Shown here: positions 1 through 12,200 of the stretch, one piece after another
Numbering within the stretch: position 1 is the stretch's first letter
How the letters are laid out: each line of letters opens with the position of its first letter
Assembly (NCBI GenBank): GCA_014904845.1
Contig: MU119214.1
Coordinates: 372,001-436,000, forward strand
Source: Acephala macrosclerotiorum
Lineage: Eukaryota; Ascomycota; Leotiomycetes; Helotiales; Mollisiaceae
Reading direction: 5' to 3'
Length of the DNA stretch: 64,000 nt
Made by a program: the position numbers and the translations under genes
The notes under the pieces: model-generated
Seen by the model: the letters and a program-made list of their open reading frames with translations, nothing else
Databases searched by the model: none
Told to the model about the DNA's origin: nothing

Positions 1-24
1 TATTCCAAACTTCTGTTTCAAGCT

Positions 25-331
25 CTAGTACTGATAAGCAGTCTTGGCATAAACAGAAGTAGTGCCAACGGCAATCCCAATGCAGTCATCATAAGGACAC
101 CCAACAGCAGCGGCGAAGATCCGGTAAATACGCGCCTCGCCTTGCACAGAACAAGCAAAGAAGTCGTTGCCTTCGAAAGTTAGCTTACCGACGCTGCCGT
201 TATCACTCTGGGCAGTGAATTGGAAGGGTGAGGGCTATTGCTGCAAATTGGTTAGAGCCGCACTTCTCCATGGCTGGAGCAGCAACGGCGGGGCCAGCGA
301 TGGCAGAGATGATGGCGGTTTTGGTGAACAT
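25..331 (-). pseudogene. PhiA-like small secreted cell-wall protein, frame-broken
   Basis: Starting at the ATG at 331 the minus strand encodes a signal peptide (MFTKTAIISAIAGPAVAAPA) and a short stretch FAAIALTLPIH that resembles the start of mature PhiA-type proteins, then meets TGA. Shifting frame by one base at about 220-235 opens a reading frame to the TAG at 25 with FEGNDFFAC, DDCIGIAV and a Y-rich end, which looks like the C-terminal third of the PhiA family. The interval is 307 nt, one base off a multiple of three, and at about 100 codons it is much shorter than PhiA proteins (about 180 residues), so an internal deletion plus frameshift is likely. No plausible intron bridges the break. 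Family assignment is from memory of motifs and is tentative; the signal peptide and the frame break are directly visible. Confidence 0.45.
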
Positions 332-1838
332 TTTGATGAGTGGGGTTGAAAGCGAAGTTGGTGTTTGAAAAAGGGTGTCTATGTGATTTGAAATGTTGTA
401 AAGACGAAGGTGCTTGTTGTTGTAACGATGAAAAGTTGAGAGGTATCAAAGGTATTTATCCAGAGAGAGCATCAGTCGTTGGAACTTTTTGGGGTACAAA
501 CGAAAGAACTATGGTGCTTGTGGCAATAGATGAACTCTCTCGTATTGTCCCTGTCGATGAACTCTGTTCAACAAACACCGTCATAAGTTAGATGCCAGGA
601 AGTCTTAGTAGTGGAGAGTAGCACCGTAGCTCATTACTTCGGTTCCACAACACTTGACCCATACTTTCCTGAGAACTCCCCGAAGCGAAGGAGATACCCA
701 GATGCTGTTCTCACAGCATGGTCCCACACTGAGAATAACTCGTCCATACAGCAAACGGTAATGTCTGGATGCCCCTGTCGGTTGAGGATATTCATCAATG
801 CTTGATATACACTTGATACCTGTCCTGGGACTGTCTAAACACCGTCAGAAGAAAATAATGAAAGTTCGGAAGAGCTCAACGTCTACCTGAGGATATATGC
901 CTGCGCTACAATACTGTACCGTAAGAAACTTATTCTCGCAGCCCGCTCAGCCTTGCATGTTGCCATTTTTCAGCCAGTGATGGTAGCCAAGCTCTAGTTC
1001 TTGAGCTATACCTCAATGAAGGTATGAAGGCGAGCTTTTTGCGAGACTTGACAGTGCGTTGCCACCTTTCATTGGGCGCCGATCGCTCGTATTGCCGAAG
1101 TGCCGACTTTGCTCGCACCCATTCCTCATAACAGAAATCCGGGCAGCCGAACCCTAAATGCCAAAAGTAAGGCTCCATCTAAACCAAAGGCACGTCTTGT
1201 GTTGCTATTTACGTACTCGCGTACCAATGACGGAAAGCTCAAACGGCCTTAACCTCACCGTTAGGTTCTGGATGGGGAATGGTATACGAATGTTCTTGGA
1301 CGATTTGCTTGCAGATCTATCGTAGCATCTGACATCGTGACTGCCGTAGTACTGCACTACGGTACTGTCCGAAGGCAAAGAAGATGTAAGGTGATGAACG
1401 TCATGGTGCTTGGCAAAAAGAAAATATTCAGTAGTCATTCACAATTCTCAACAATGATGAAATCGCGAGTGAGGAACGTCCCCAATTTCGCGGCGAGAAA
1501 ATGTCAGCGAAAGACAACAACAATCACTCGAATCTGGACATCAATCTCGCATAACTGCTTCTGTTTTTCTATTGAAGTTGTCCTACAGCATATTACTCTC
1601 CACGAATTTTTATCCAGCACTTGGGAAAGAATTGTGGAAGCCAAAATATGGACTTGTCTATGCCTTCCGCAATGATTGAAATCAGTATGATCCGCCACGG
1701 CGGTTTTTACGAGGTATAGCAATTGTATGCCAAATGGTCAAGGAGGCGCAAAGCTCACAGCCAAATGGTCAAGCCCCATTATTATCCTTAAACGCCAAAC
1801 GAAATGCTGACCACCGAGACCTAGAAAACGCCGTATGC
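332..1838. other. Intergenic, no supported gene
   Basis: About 1.5 kb with only short overlapping reading frames on both strands, no recognisable domain and no clear repeat. Confidence 0.5.
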
Positions 1839-3229
1839 CTACTCCCAGAAAAGAGCACTGATAGATTCCCCATGATGGACACGACGAATCGCCTCTGCGA
1901 AGACCGTTCCAACCTCGAGAACTTCCAGCTTAGGGCACAATCTTTTGTGATCGTCTTGTGGAACACTGTTGGTAACCACGACTTTGTCCAGGGCTGAAGC
2001 ATTGATTCGGGCAATAGCGTCTCCACTGAATACACCGTGCGTGAGCAAGGCGTAAACTTTCGTGGCACCTTCCTTCTTCAGGAGTTTGGCAGCTCTTGTG
2101 ATTGTGTTGGAGGTATCGGCCAAATCATCTACAAGAATGGTGACCTTGTTTGCGACCTCTCCTACGAGCATCATGGTGGCATTTTGTCGGTCCGTGATAC
2201 GAGTAGGTCGGCGTTCCTAGATGATATGAGTTTGCGCACAGACAGGACTGTGGAAAGTATTACCTTGTGAATCAACGCGAAGTCCATGTTGAGATCATCC
2301 GCAATAGCAGTTGCCCTCTTCGCACCGCCAGCATCTGGACTGACGATGACCGCGTCCCTAAAGTCTGGAATCTTGGTTTGGATGTATCTCTTTAACAATG
2401 CCTTGCCGTAAAGATTGTCCACTGGGATGTCAAAAAAGCCCTGATATTGAGGGTCATGCAAGTCCATGGTGATGATATGATCCGCGCCAGCACAGGTCAA
2501 AAGATCTGCCACAAGCGTTCCAGCTTGAGCGACCCATTGCTTATATCCTGGCTTTGCTTGGAACATACCCTTCACCTCCTTCAACATTGTTGGATTCTCG
2601 TAGTCATGAGTCGTAAATGGTGGAGCTGTTGAAGAGCTGGAGGAGCTTCCGCGACCTCGGCCGTTGACTGATGTTGTAGAGTCTAAGGTATCTGATCGTC
2701 GAGGTGGTGTGATACCATTTGTGTATGAAGTTCCGTTCTGCTGGTCTAGGCTGGTCTTGGCCAACGTCTTTTGTAGTCTTTCCATGCCACCGCCATTACC
2801 ATTTGTGAGACCTTGCGTTTGTGGTTGTCCTGGACCTGGAGTCGGAGGTCGACTTTCGAAGGTGAAGTCTCCTCTATTTACATCTGTAGGGGCTTTTGAC
2901 AAGGGTGCTCCAACCTTGTTATATGGCAAGTCGGGCTGTCGAGAGTAGGGGAACAAAGGAAGAACAGCTGTGACTCGTTTTGCAGATCCAGTCTTGCAAG
3001 CTGATATCATGATGCAAAGATCGACAAAATTGTCATTGACCTTACCACCTCCAGATTGTACAATGTAGACATCCTTTCCTCGCACAGAGTCTTTGATTTC
3101 AAGACGACTTTCTCCGACGGAAAACTTTGATAGAATTCTATTGCAAGGTGGGACGCCAAGGATATTGGAGATTGTGTCGACAAGTTGGGGATGGGAGTTG
3201 CCTCCAAGGACGACTATGCCGCGAACCAT
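1839..3229 (-). CDS. Ribose-phosphate pyrophosphokinase (PRPP synthetase) subunit with internal insertion
   Basis: Makes 5-phosphoribosyl-1-pyrophosphate from ribose-5-phosphate and ATP for nucleotide, His and Trp synthesis. Exons 3229-2264 and 2216-1839, intron of 47 nt (GTAATA...CTAG), 447 residues. The N-terminal half carries [11 protein letters not shown]; the core has [19 protein letters not shown], then [11 protein letters not shown], and the PRPP-binding loop [19 protein letters not shown] lies in exon 2. Between VGAPLSKAP (about residue 105) and [10 protein letters not shown] (about 220) there is a low-complexity Pro/Gly/Ser-rich insertion of roughly 110 residues. Human PRPS1 is continuous at this place. 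Yeast Prs1p/Prs5p are known for such non-homologous insertions, so this is probably one subunit of a hetero-oligomer. The start ATG at 3229 fits the conserved beginning. It is divergent from the RPC17 gene. Confidence 0.93.
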
Positions 3230-3834
3230 ATTGAATTAAGAATTAGGTGTGTGGAGATGGTGTTTTGAGACTGGAGGTGGGAAGGATATCGGTGGAATGC
3301 GGGATTTCGAAGGTGGGCTGCGCAGCCGCGGCAAAGTCGTAAGGGAGATGTCGTGATTCAGGATAAATTGGAGGAGGAAGAAGAATAAAAGAAGATGCCT
3401 GGTCAGGACAAGAGGAGAGCGACGCGAAATTCTTGGAGTGTGCAACCCATTTGAGATGGCGGTTGTGTTCTGGACTACTCATGCAAAAAAAAAAAAAGGT
3501 GTCGTAAGAGCACAAAGCTTTTGAAAGAAAGGCTTTCTGACGAGCTTGACTTGATGCGGTTAGCGAATGTGGGGCAGTAGCCTCGCAGATGAGGCTGAGA
3601 ATAAACGTTCAACTGTTTTTCCTCCAGAACACAAAGCACAACGCATTGCTTTTGGCAGCGAATTCGAAGCGAAAGTGGCACAACCTTATTTCTACTTCCT
3701 GTGGTATTTCTGAAGGCCTGGAGGCGAACACACCTCGATTAAGCCACTTTCTTTAACCCAACCGTGGGAAGGTACTTGTGGGGCTAGGACAATCATCAAT
3801 AATAATTGCTGTGCTAATCCATACAGGTGCAATT
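3230..3834. promoter_or_regulatory. Divergent intergenic region between PRPP synthetase and RPC17
   Basis: 605 bp shared upstream region containing a 12-bp A run near 3486. No defined operator was recognised. Confidence 0.4.
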
Positions 3835-4367
3835 ATGAAGATCCTGGAGTCCCAGTCAGCCACATTAACGAATTTTGAAGTCTACCAACATTTGACTGAA
3901 CAACGAACGAAGTATGCCAATGTCAAAGGAAGGCGACCGGGAAATCTTGAGACCGTGGTCAAGGAGGTAAGCCTAAAGCTAGCGGCTATATTTGTCTTTG
4001 TAGTAATTATGGATACCTATAGCTACTGGACTACTTCAACGAAGCACCTTCTCCACTGGCATCCAAGCCATTTCCTTACCACGATGGGATATTCAAGGAA
4101 CTCCTCGAGAAGTTGCGACGTTGGGATTTCACCAAAGCCGAGATCCTCATGATCATGAATCTAAGACCAACGAAGCCAGAAAACTTGAACACGATCGTTG
4201 AGGAGATGGAGGAGAGATTTCCAGGAGATGAACTTCAATGGGAGATTGTGGGTGTCATTGCGGAAGTATTGGGAAAGCCGGATGGAGAAGCTGAGAGGCA
4301 AGCTATGACTGATGAGGCCAAGGAGGCTAGGACCAAGCAACAAGAAGGCATGGATGTGGATGGTTAG
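3835..4367 (+). CDS. RPC17: RNA polymerase III subunit C17/RPC9 (CGRP-RCP family)
   Basis: Stalk subunit of RNA polymerase III that pairs with C25 and is needed for initiation of tRNA and 5S transcription. Exons 3835-3966 and 4023-4367 with a 56-nt intron (GTAAGC...CTATAG), 158 residues. It opens with MKILESQSATLTNFEVYQHL, the usual start of fungal members. After the intron comes LLDYFNEAPSPLA and then the helical HRDC-like segment with FTKAEILMIMNLRPTKP and ERF in the usual place. A short acidic tail ends in DVDG. The frame is also open upstream to 3778, but the ATG at 3835 matches the family and is preferred. Confidence 0.9.
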
Positions 4368-5079
4368 GATGACTATCCTCAACTCTGGATGATTCAAGAT
4401 TGGCGTTTGGACTTAGCATTTCCTGGCGTTCGCAATACCATTGACGATGCATGACTACCGCTTTCTTAGTGCGTATGCTTTGCGGTTTCTTCGCTTGTCT
4501 CTTGCAATTTGAATTTGATTGATATCGCAAAGCTGCAAAGCTGCACACCGAAACCACCAACGCTCATGAAAGAAGAACGTAAAAATACACTTTATAAGAA
4601 TCAGAATGCTTGCAGTCATTGTACACCCATCTATCTTACAACTGCCATTAGTGTTTATGCTTCTTTCTTATGCCTTGCTATATTGTTATAATGAGTCTCT
4701 CATGCTCTAGATCTCATTGTCCCAGCCATGCTTGTACATTATCAATCCTTTTGCCGTTGAACGAGGGAACTGGTGGTTAAGATGCACAACCCAGCGCAGC
4801 CTAGAGTGAGAATGTCCTGGCAAGTATGGGTGATTAAAACATCTGGTTTCGGACTTCTCTTTGGTCTTGATTATACTAAAGATTTTCTTCTTATTGTTAG
4901 TGTAAGGTGTCATTCGCTTCTCAATCATACCTATGGTATTCGCTGCTGCCGACGCTAGTCGAAGCGAAGATATACTACCATGGGTACAGTACCTACCAAA
5001 AACCCAGAAGAAAGAATTGCAAAAACTCAATCTCCCCATCAGCATCTCTAGTAGCAATACTCACAAGCCTAAAACTATT
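4368..5079. other. Intergenic, nothing recognised
   Basis: Short unrelated frames only. The right end adjoins the Pol III terminator of the tRNA-like gene on the minus strand. Confidence 0.5.
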
Positions 5080-5088
5080 AAAAAAAAA
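5080..5088 (-). terminator. Pol III oligo-T terminator
   Basis: Nine A on the plus strand, so nine T on the minus strand, about 9 nt past the 3' end of the tRNA-like gene. This is the canonical RNA polymerase III stop signal. Confidence 0.75.
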
Positions 5089-5096
5089 TAGAAATT

Positions 5097-5239
5097 TGAC
5101 TTCGGAAGGCATCGAACCTCCGTTTCCATCTACGCACCCAAGAAACTCCAAACGCCGAAGCAAATTGTAGCAAACTCCCGAGATAACAATGCTGTAAAGC
5201 AAGTTGCGATGGTGTTCTAGCCCACTGAACTACAAAGTC
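5097..5239 (-). tRNA. tRNA-like gene with long intron, anticodon not assignable
   Basis: On the minus strand the 5' end GACTTTG pairs over 7 bp (one G-U) with the 3' CGAAGTC. The D stem GTTC/GAAC, anticodon stem CCATC/GATGG and T stem with the loop TTCGATG all form. Internal A box (TAGTTCAGTGG) and B box (GGTTCGATGCC) match consensus, and a T9 terminator follows. The body is 143 nt, so an intron of about 70 nt sits in the anticodon loop. In the simplest fold the base after the 5' anticodon stem is G and position 33 is C rather than the near-universal T, and the triplet would read AAC. I therefore do not assign an amino acid; it may be a real tRNA with an unusual intron position or a tRNA-derived gene. 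Confidence 0.6.
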
Positions 5240-5728
5240 TGTATTGTTTTGAATTGATGGCAAAAATATGCGTATTTAATTATACACGGATGTGTTTTGG
5301 TAGAGGGGTCGGAGGTCGAAGCGAGGTGCGGCCGAGAGGCGAATGGGGGTGGGAAAGGAGGGAATTCAGCTGTTTATCGTTACTATGAGATGGAGATGGG
5401 TGAAAGCATGGATTGTGAATGTTCTTGGTTGTCTGGTACATTGAAATACTCAACAATTACAAGACAGAAGACGTGGCGGGTTTCAGACCGGCCGTCAGAT
5501 ATGTGTCTTGAGTTGAGGACTTTGAATGTCCCACGATATCTAGGACATTAACATTTCACCCAAAAGGCACCACTTCAGCCAGGAATATGGATTTACAATC
5601 TTCTCTATGTGCAAATCATTCCTAACCCAGCCCAGTCATGGTGGTATATCCTTTTCATGCACGGCCAAACACCAGTAAATGCAACAATACCTCCAACGCC
5701 ACAATTCATCACTCTCTATGCCTCCAAA
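5240..5728. other. Intergenic, nothing recognised
   Basis: Sequence between the tRNA-like gene and the 3' end of SOF1; a plus-strand frame at 5297-5551 has no recognisable domain. Confidence 0.5.
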
Positions 5729-7261
5729 TCACTTTTCTGACGCCAAAACCATCTTCTCTCTCTCTGGCCGCCTCTTCTGAAATTGCTTCTTGCTGTGCTT
5801 CCGCTCATTCTCCTGCCTGCGCTTGATAGCCTTGAGCTCCTCGCCCTTGATCTCCCCGGCCTTTTTGATGACCTTTGGAATATGTCTGTGACGCTTGATA
5901 CGTCTGATCTCCGGCATATGTGCGTATCTTTCAGCTAAGGCTTCATTGTACTCCAGCGCTTGTCGTTGTTTTGCCGACTTCACTCCCTCTCTTTTTGAAG
6001 CATTAGCCCTCCAAAGTCGGATATTCCCATCGTCACTCCCAGAAAGGATGTATTTTGAATCAGGAGTAAACTTGACGCTGAATACTCTCTGCATACGCTT
6101 AGTGTGATATATGTCTCGACTGTGTCCTTTAGAACGGTTCCATAAGCGGACTGTTCGATCATAGCCAGCTGAAACCAATTCCTCTCCAGTAGGGGAAAAT
6201 TCCACATCCATAACTGCCGCCTGTTCAAAAGATCTCGGCGTTAGCTTACTGCTTTTATATATTTCGAGAGCAAGGATGCCTGTCTTATAAGTAGATTTAA
6301 AGTACAGTTGGATCCATTGCTCCTAAGAAAACACAAAAAAGGGAATAACTCTCTGGGAAATTGACACTTACAACGTGGTCTTTCATGATATTAAGTGCTC
6401 TGTCCATTTTCCTCATATCGAAAATGTAGATATTGTGATCTTCATTTGCAACAGCAAAGTTAAACGCTTCCATTGGATTCCTACCAGGTGTTAGAAAGAG
6501 GTAAGAGCCCAAACTATAGGTACTACAAACCAAGAGATTGCATTGGAGGCGAAATTAAGGATAGTCCTTGCTAGGGGCATTGAAGTCCTCAAATCATAGA
6601 GGACTATACTCCTATCTGTTGCGCAAGATGCCAACACCGAAGTTTCTGTCTGATTGAATTGAACTGATGTGATGGTATCGGTCGACGTTGGCCAGCGAAG
6701 AACCTCGGGGGGAGCAGTAGGCCGTTCCAAATCATAAATCGAGATCACGCCGGATGCCGCGGCGAACGTAGCTTTGCTTCTGTGGTGGGACAGACTCGTG
6801 AAAGCATTTGTTCCGAGAAAGGTAGCAATTGGAGAGGATCCAGAGGGTGTATTGTATGGCTCCCATAGCTTGATCGACCGGTCCGCTCCACAAGTCAGGA
6901 GCTTTTGATCTCGAGTCCAACAAAGCCCCTTGACAATATTTTCATGGGCTGAAGTATTCCAGATTTCGTCTCTACTTGTCAAATCCCAGACCTTGACCAC
7001 TCCATCACCACTACCCGAACTAAACCTCTCCAGAGAATTCGGATCTTTCGCCATTGTATAAACACCATCTACGTGCCCTTTTCCGAGGTCGGTGATAAAA
7101 GGAGCCGCAAACATTCGTTCCATCTTCGTCGCATTCAAGGCCCTAGTATATTCTCTTGCGCGCTCGAACGGGTGAAGAGCAGGGTCCAAGTTCCGAGGAG
7201 CTCGTTGAACATCAGACCCAGGCGCCTGAGCGACGGCACGAGCGAGAGCCTTGATCTTCAT
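5729..7261 (-). CDS. SOF1: U3 snoRNP WD-repeat protein Sof1/DCAF13
   Basis: Component of the small-subunit processome acting in 18S rRNA maturation in the nucleolus. Exons 7261-6531, 6480-6372 and 6220-5729; introns of 51 and 151 nt; 443 residues, the usual family length. WD repeats run from about residue 65 to 350 (for example SGSGDGVVKVWDLTSRDEIW, LTCGADRSIKLWEPY, SAGYDRTVRLWN, LSGSDDGNIRLW). The C-terminal Sof1 domain is clear: EYNEALAERYAHMPEIRRI, HRHIPKVIKKA and a basic tail. The split DHV/AAVMDVEFSP across intron 2 matches conserved Sof1 sequence. Start ATG at 7261. Head-to-head with RPN6 across 212 bp. Confidence 0.95.
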
Positions 7262-7473
7262 TGTGCCGTTATGAGGTCGTCGCCATAACCGTGTATTTTC
7301 ACTCGAGCGAGGCTGCGAAAAATATAAGGCGGCCGACTTTTTAGCAGGGGGCTTAGCTTTGCGCTAACGATTTGGCTCAAGCGCGAGCCGCGTTGGAGCT
7401 TCCTGCCTTGCAGCCATTTTGAGCCACGGAAACAACTTCACAATCATTCTCCTTCATATCTAGGTACAGCAAG
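7262..7473. promoter_or_regulatory. Bidirectional promoter SOF1/RPN6
   Basis: Only 212 bp separate the two divergent start codons, so both genes must share this promoter region. I see no clear proteasome-associated control element in it. Confidence 0.55.
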
Positions 7474-8861
7474 ATGGCACCCGCAGACTCAGCAAGGATC
7501 GAGGCGGCGAAGAAGCTCACAAAGTCGAATCCAAGAGAGGCCGAAGCAAAATACAAGGAGATCATTTCGAAGCCACCATCAGCAACTTCAGATGCCGCTG
7601 TACGAGAGTACGAGACTGCGTTGGTTAGTTTGGGAGAACTTTATCGGGATCAAAAGTGAGAGCGCACATGTAGAAGACGTGTCGAATGGTTCTAATCTCG
7701 AACAGGAAGGCCAATGAGCTGGTAGACCTCATCACAACAAGTCGGACAGTCTTGTCTTCCTTCGCGAAGGCAAAGACTGCGAAGCTAGGTATGAATTAAT
7801 CCGAAATGCTTGCGTATCACTTGATGAAATCTGAGCTGACCATCCGTCTCACAGTGCGACAACTCCTTGACCTCTTCCACGGCATTCCAAACTCCGCCGA
7901 CATCCAAATCTCCGTCACGAAGTCATGCATCGAATGGGCTACCTCCGAACGACGAGGCTTCCTCCGTCAGAATCTCGAAACTCGACTCGTACAACTTTAC
8001 ATGACCAAAGCCTCATACTACGATGCCCTCACCCTCATCAACAGCCTGCTGAAGGAGCTGAAGCGTCTAGATGACAAGCTCGTGCTGGTGGAAGTCCAAC
8101 TTCTGGAGTCGCGTGTCTACCACGCTTTAGGAAATGTAGCCAAAGGTCGTGCTGCTCTCACCAGCGCGCGGACGTCAGCTGCTTCAGTCTACACACCGCC
8201 ACTTCTTCAAGCAGGTCTGGACATGCAATCAGGGAAGCTCCACGCTGAAGATAAGGATTTCAACACCGCGTTCTCCTACTTCATCGAAGCTCTTGATGGC
8301 TACCATTCCCAAGACGAGCCCGAAAAAGCTACTGCAGCACTCCAATACATGCTGCTGTGCAAAATCATGCTCAACCTCGCCGACGACGTCAACCAACTCA
8401 TGACTTCGAAGCAAGCCGTCAAATACGCAGGAAAAAACCTCGAGGCTATGAAGGCCGTTGCCCGAGCTCACTCCAACCGCTCTCTTGAAGAATACGAGAA
8501 GGCCCTTGGTGATTACCGTCACGAACTCGGCAGCGATCCCTTCATCCGCAACCATCTCCGCCGCCTCTACGATGCCATGTTAGAGCAGAATCTGATCAAA
8601 GTCATCGAGCCCTTCTCCCGCGTTGAGATCGACCACATCGCAAAGATGGTAGGCCTCGATACTCAACAAGTGGAGCGGAAATTGAGTCAAATGATTCTTG
8701 ACAAGGTCATTATTGGTGTCTTGGACCAAGGCGCGGGGTGTTTGATTATTTTCGATGAGACTGAGAGAGATGAGGGATATGATTCAGCATTAGCCACGAT
8801 CGAGAAGTTAAGCAGTGTGGTGGATGTTTTGTATACCAACCAGGCGAGCATGCTTGAGTAG
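7474..8861 (+). CDS. RPN6: 26S proteasome lid subunit Rpn6 (PSMD11)
   Basis: Non-ATPase lid subunit that clamps the lid to the 20S core. Exons 7474-7655, 7706-7788 and 7855-8861; introns of 50 and 66 nt; 423 residues against about 430 in the family. TPR-like helical repeats fill the N-terminal two thirds, with LYMTKASYYDALTLINSLL and GYHSQDEPEKATAALQYMLL. The C-terminal PCI domain includes LRRLYDAMLEQNLIKVIEPF and the winged helix region VGLDTQQVERKLSQMILDK, followed by GVLDQGAGCLIIF. All splice junctions keep the conserved reading frame. Divergent from SOF1 and convergent with the AT-hook gene. Confidence 0.95.
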
Positions 8862-9203
8862 AGGGCCGGGAAGGAAGGATGGGATGAGAGCATGACATGC
8901 AAACATATGCATTGTACCATAGAGGCGTAGATGGTAGAAGGAATGAAAACATGCTTTCGATGACCACACAAACATTGGCGAAAACAAACTAGGAGTCATG
9001 CAAGTGTTCGAATTTCATGCACTACCCAATCAAACAAAGGGAATCCTCCAACTCCATGCTTTCCATAAGACATTCATCATATCAACAATTTGACACATAC
9101 TCTACACAGCCATCAATCCATATTCTGGCCCTTCCTTGCCCCATACGCACACTTTCTACACAATTGCTGATTTCATCCTCACTTCACTTAAGTCAACAAA
9201 TAC
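8862..9203. other. Convergent intergenic region RPN6 / AT-hook gene
   Basis: 342 bp between two stop codons; no terminator motif stands out. Confidence 0.4.
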
Positions 9204-12200
9204 TCAAACCCTTACTTCCTTCGCCTTCTCCCTCAGCGCCCTCTTCTCCTCCCCCACAACCAAACTAAAAACCCTCATCGCAACAACCTTCTCCTCCCAC
9301 CCAGGCACATGTCCTCGAAACTCATCCACAACTTCCAAATGCCACTGCTCCAGTCTCAACTTCTCCCCTTGACTACTCACCGTCTTCCCCAGTAATTTAG
9401 AAATCACTCTTGTGCTATTTCTCCTTTTCCTTTCTAGTGGGGAAGAGTTCTGATTCTCGGGTTTCCATGACTGGAGGATTGAGTCGAGAAGTTTCCAGTG
9501 TTCTTTGGACCAGGTTGTTGAGGAGAGCAGGGCGTTAGGGGGCGAGGAGGGGATTGGTGAGGAGGAGACGAATGCTACTGCTTTGCTGGGACTGGGGTTT
9601 TCGTTTCCTACGTTCGCAGAGGGAGTTTTCATTGGTGAGCGGAGGCAGGACTTAGTTGGAGAGGTGGTTGGTGGTGGTATTGGTGTTTGGGTAACAGTTC
9701 GAGTTGTTTCCAGGCGCAGAGATTCTGTCCATTTCAGCGTCCGAGAGTTGGCGATTTGGTTCTCCTTGTCTGCATTGGCGATCAAGGACGAATCTTGATC
9801 GCTGTTCAGTGGCGAGACCTGAGCCGATGGAGTTCGATATGCAGGAAGGGTGTTGGTTCTGCTTGGAGAAGAAGCAGAAAGTGGTCTTGATGCCGATGAG
9901 CTTGACGGGTCAGGCGGAGTATCAAAACAGCCTTCCTTAGCATTGTCACCGAAAAGAGGTTGGCTGAAAGAAGGCGCGCGGGGTCGTGGATTAAATCCCT
10001 GTTTCTGTGGGATAGGAGTGAAGCCAGTTGGCTGTCTGGATTCAGGTCCCTTAGGCGGCACCATATTCTGCGAGGGAAGGTCGCTTGAAGATGGCCTGCT
10101 CGAGGTCGTTTCCTTTCGGATAGGGGGTTGCTGTGAAGCTCTTGAGAGGACTGGAAGGCGTTTGGGTGGGGAAGCAGAAAGTAAAGCGGATAGGTCGAAA
10201 TTGCTCGTCTCGCGAGGACGAGGTTTGAAGTTCGCCTTCTGAGGAATCTGCCAACCTGAAAGGTCTGCAGAGATTTCCGCACCATCAACTTCTGAGCTTT
10301 GCATATGTCGGACCGTAATTGGTTGCGAGGTAGACTGTTTTGAAAAGTCTTTGGCTGGTACGGTCCTTGTTGTAGGTGAAGACGAAAGTTGTGAAAGTTC
10401 ATCGCTATATACCAAACGTTTGCTGTTCTTCCTCCATGGGCTAGGGATCTTGCTGCGTCTTGGCTTCTCGACGAAGTTTCTCGCTGATTCCTGTGCCTTC
10501 GGCACTGCGGGCGACGATGAGTTGAGAGTTTCCAGTAGCTGTCCAAAGCCTTCATCTTCGTCGACCTCTTCGTGGTTATAATTCTCGTCATCCGAATCGA
10601 TGGTAATAACCTTGTCAGATTCTGCAGACTCAGCCTGCTTGACAACCTCAGCGCGTTCAGCGGCCCATATCTCTTCGTCCGTAAGATTGTGATTCGATGA
10701 CAGGCGATTCGCCTTCGCATCAGGAGTGACAGAGGAAGGTTCAATGGGCACGGATATCTCTTCCTCCGCTTGCCAGCTCATGTCATTGTCACTATGGACA
10801 GATTCATCGCCTGACTTGAGGTTTGCAAGTCGTGGATCTGAATAACGACGATCCTGGGGAAGTCCTAGACTATACTGCTGTCTTTCCTCTGGCGATGGTG
10901 ACCTTTGTTGACGCAAGTCATTGTTATGAAATGGGTCTTCCTGCTGGCGTACGCTGCCGCCCTGCAATTGAGATGAATTTCTCGAAAAGTGAGAGCTCAA
11001 GTCCAATTTGGGAAGAGGTCCAGCACGGCGCTCAAGCAATGGGCTCGGATTCGATGGCTGTGCCAGAATCGAGGAGGATCTTCGTTCTGCAGCTGGACTT
11101 TTGAAAGGGCTTCCTAAGCTCTGTGACCTACTTCTCGGTGATGATGGCACGACGATATTCTGAAGCATGCGGCCGGCACGTGCAATCGGGGACAATGCTG
11201 GTCTCTGCTCCTCAGCTGGAGCAAGGGTGGGCTGTCCTCTTCCCAAATTAATCGGCGGTGGCAATGAAGGAGACGAGAAAACAATAGATGGCGTTTGGGC
11301 TATATCTGGGTTGAGATGGCGATGTTGGCGGAGGTGAGCTGTGTATGTGTACCTCCGTGGCGCGATAGATGGGGGAGAAGAAGGAAGCTGTGAGTGGATA
11401 AGGGAAGATTCGTTCCCTGCGCTGGGGCCAGCTTCTTGCCCTCCAAGTTGTGATCCTGAACGTTGCTCAGGTGCAACCTCCCCAATAGAGTTATCTGCAG
11501 GTGGTGAGGGGGTCTCATCAGGAGTCAAAAGACGAGTGGCAGACGGACTTTCAGGATGTGAAGAAGACACACCAAGCCGAGGAGCTGGAATGTTCAACGT
11601 GTCTGACGCTGAACGCTCCTGACGCACTGCTACTGGAGTCGCTGCATCCAGGATTGCAGGTGGAATTGCTGAGAAAGAATGCTCATAATCATCATTCCAT
11701 TGACTTCTCGCCGCCAATAGTCTTTTACTGGTCGAGCTTTGCGCTGATGTGGCCTTGACTTCACCCAAAAACCTGTTACGGAGGGGCTTCGATGAATTCT
11801 GGTGCCGAGATGGTGTTGCTGCCTCAAGTACTCCAGGTGCAATGCTCGAAAAGGAATCATCCGCTCGAGTATTCTGGGCTGAGAGCAGCCTTGAGTTTTG
11901 AAGCTTCTTTGCTGGGGTAGCAGCAGCAAGAATCTCCTCTGGGATCTCGGAGAAAGAGTCATTGTAAGCCGCAGTATTGTCTTGGACAGAAAGTAGGCTT
12001 TTGTTCTTCGGGGGAATCCTGTTCGGCGGCTTTTCAGATTGGTCTGCCGGACTGCTCAAATGTTCTCTCAGTGAGGGAACTGAGTCAACTGATATCATAC
12101 TGAAGCCTTCGCTTTCCATGATAGTGTCGAACTCGTGAAGATCGCCAACTTCATCCTCACTCTCTTCCTCGTGCTCTTCTTCGTACTGGTCCTCTTCAAC

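Noticed and set aside
9806..10744. 312-codon minus-strand frame
   Set aside because: Alternative frame within the AT-hook gene on the same strand; no domain and the host frame is uninterrupted over 1350 codons.
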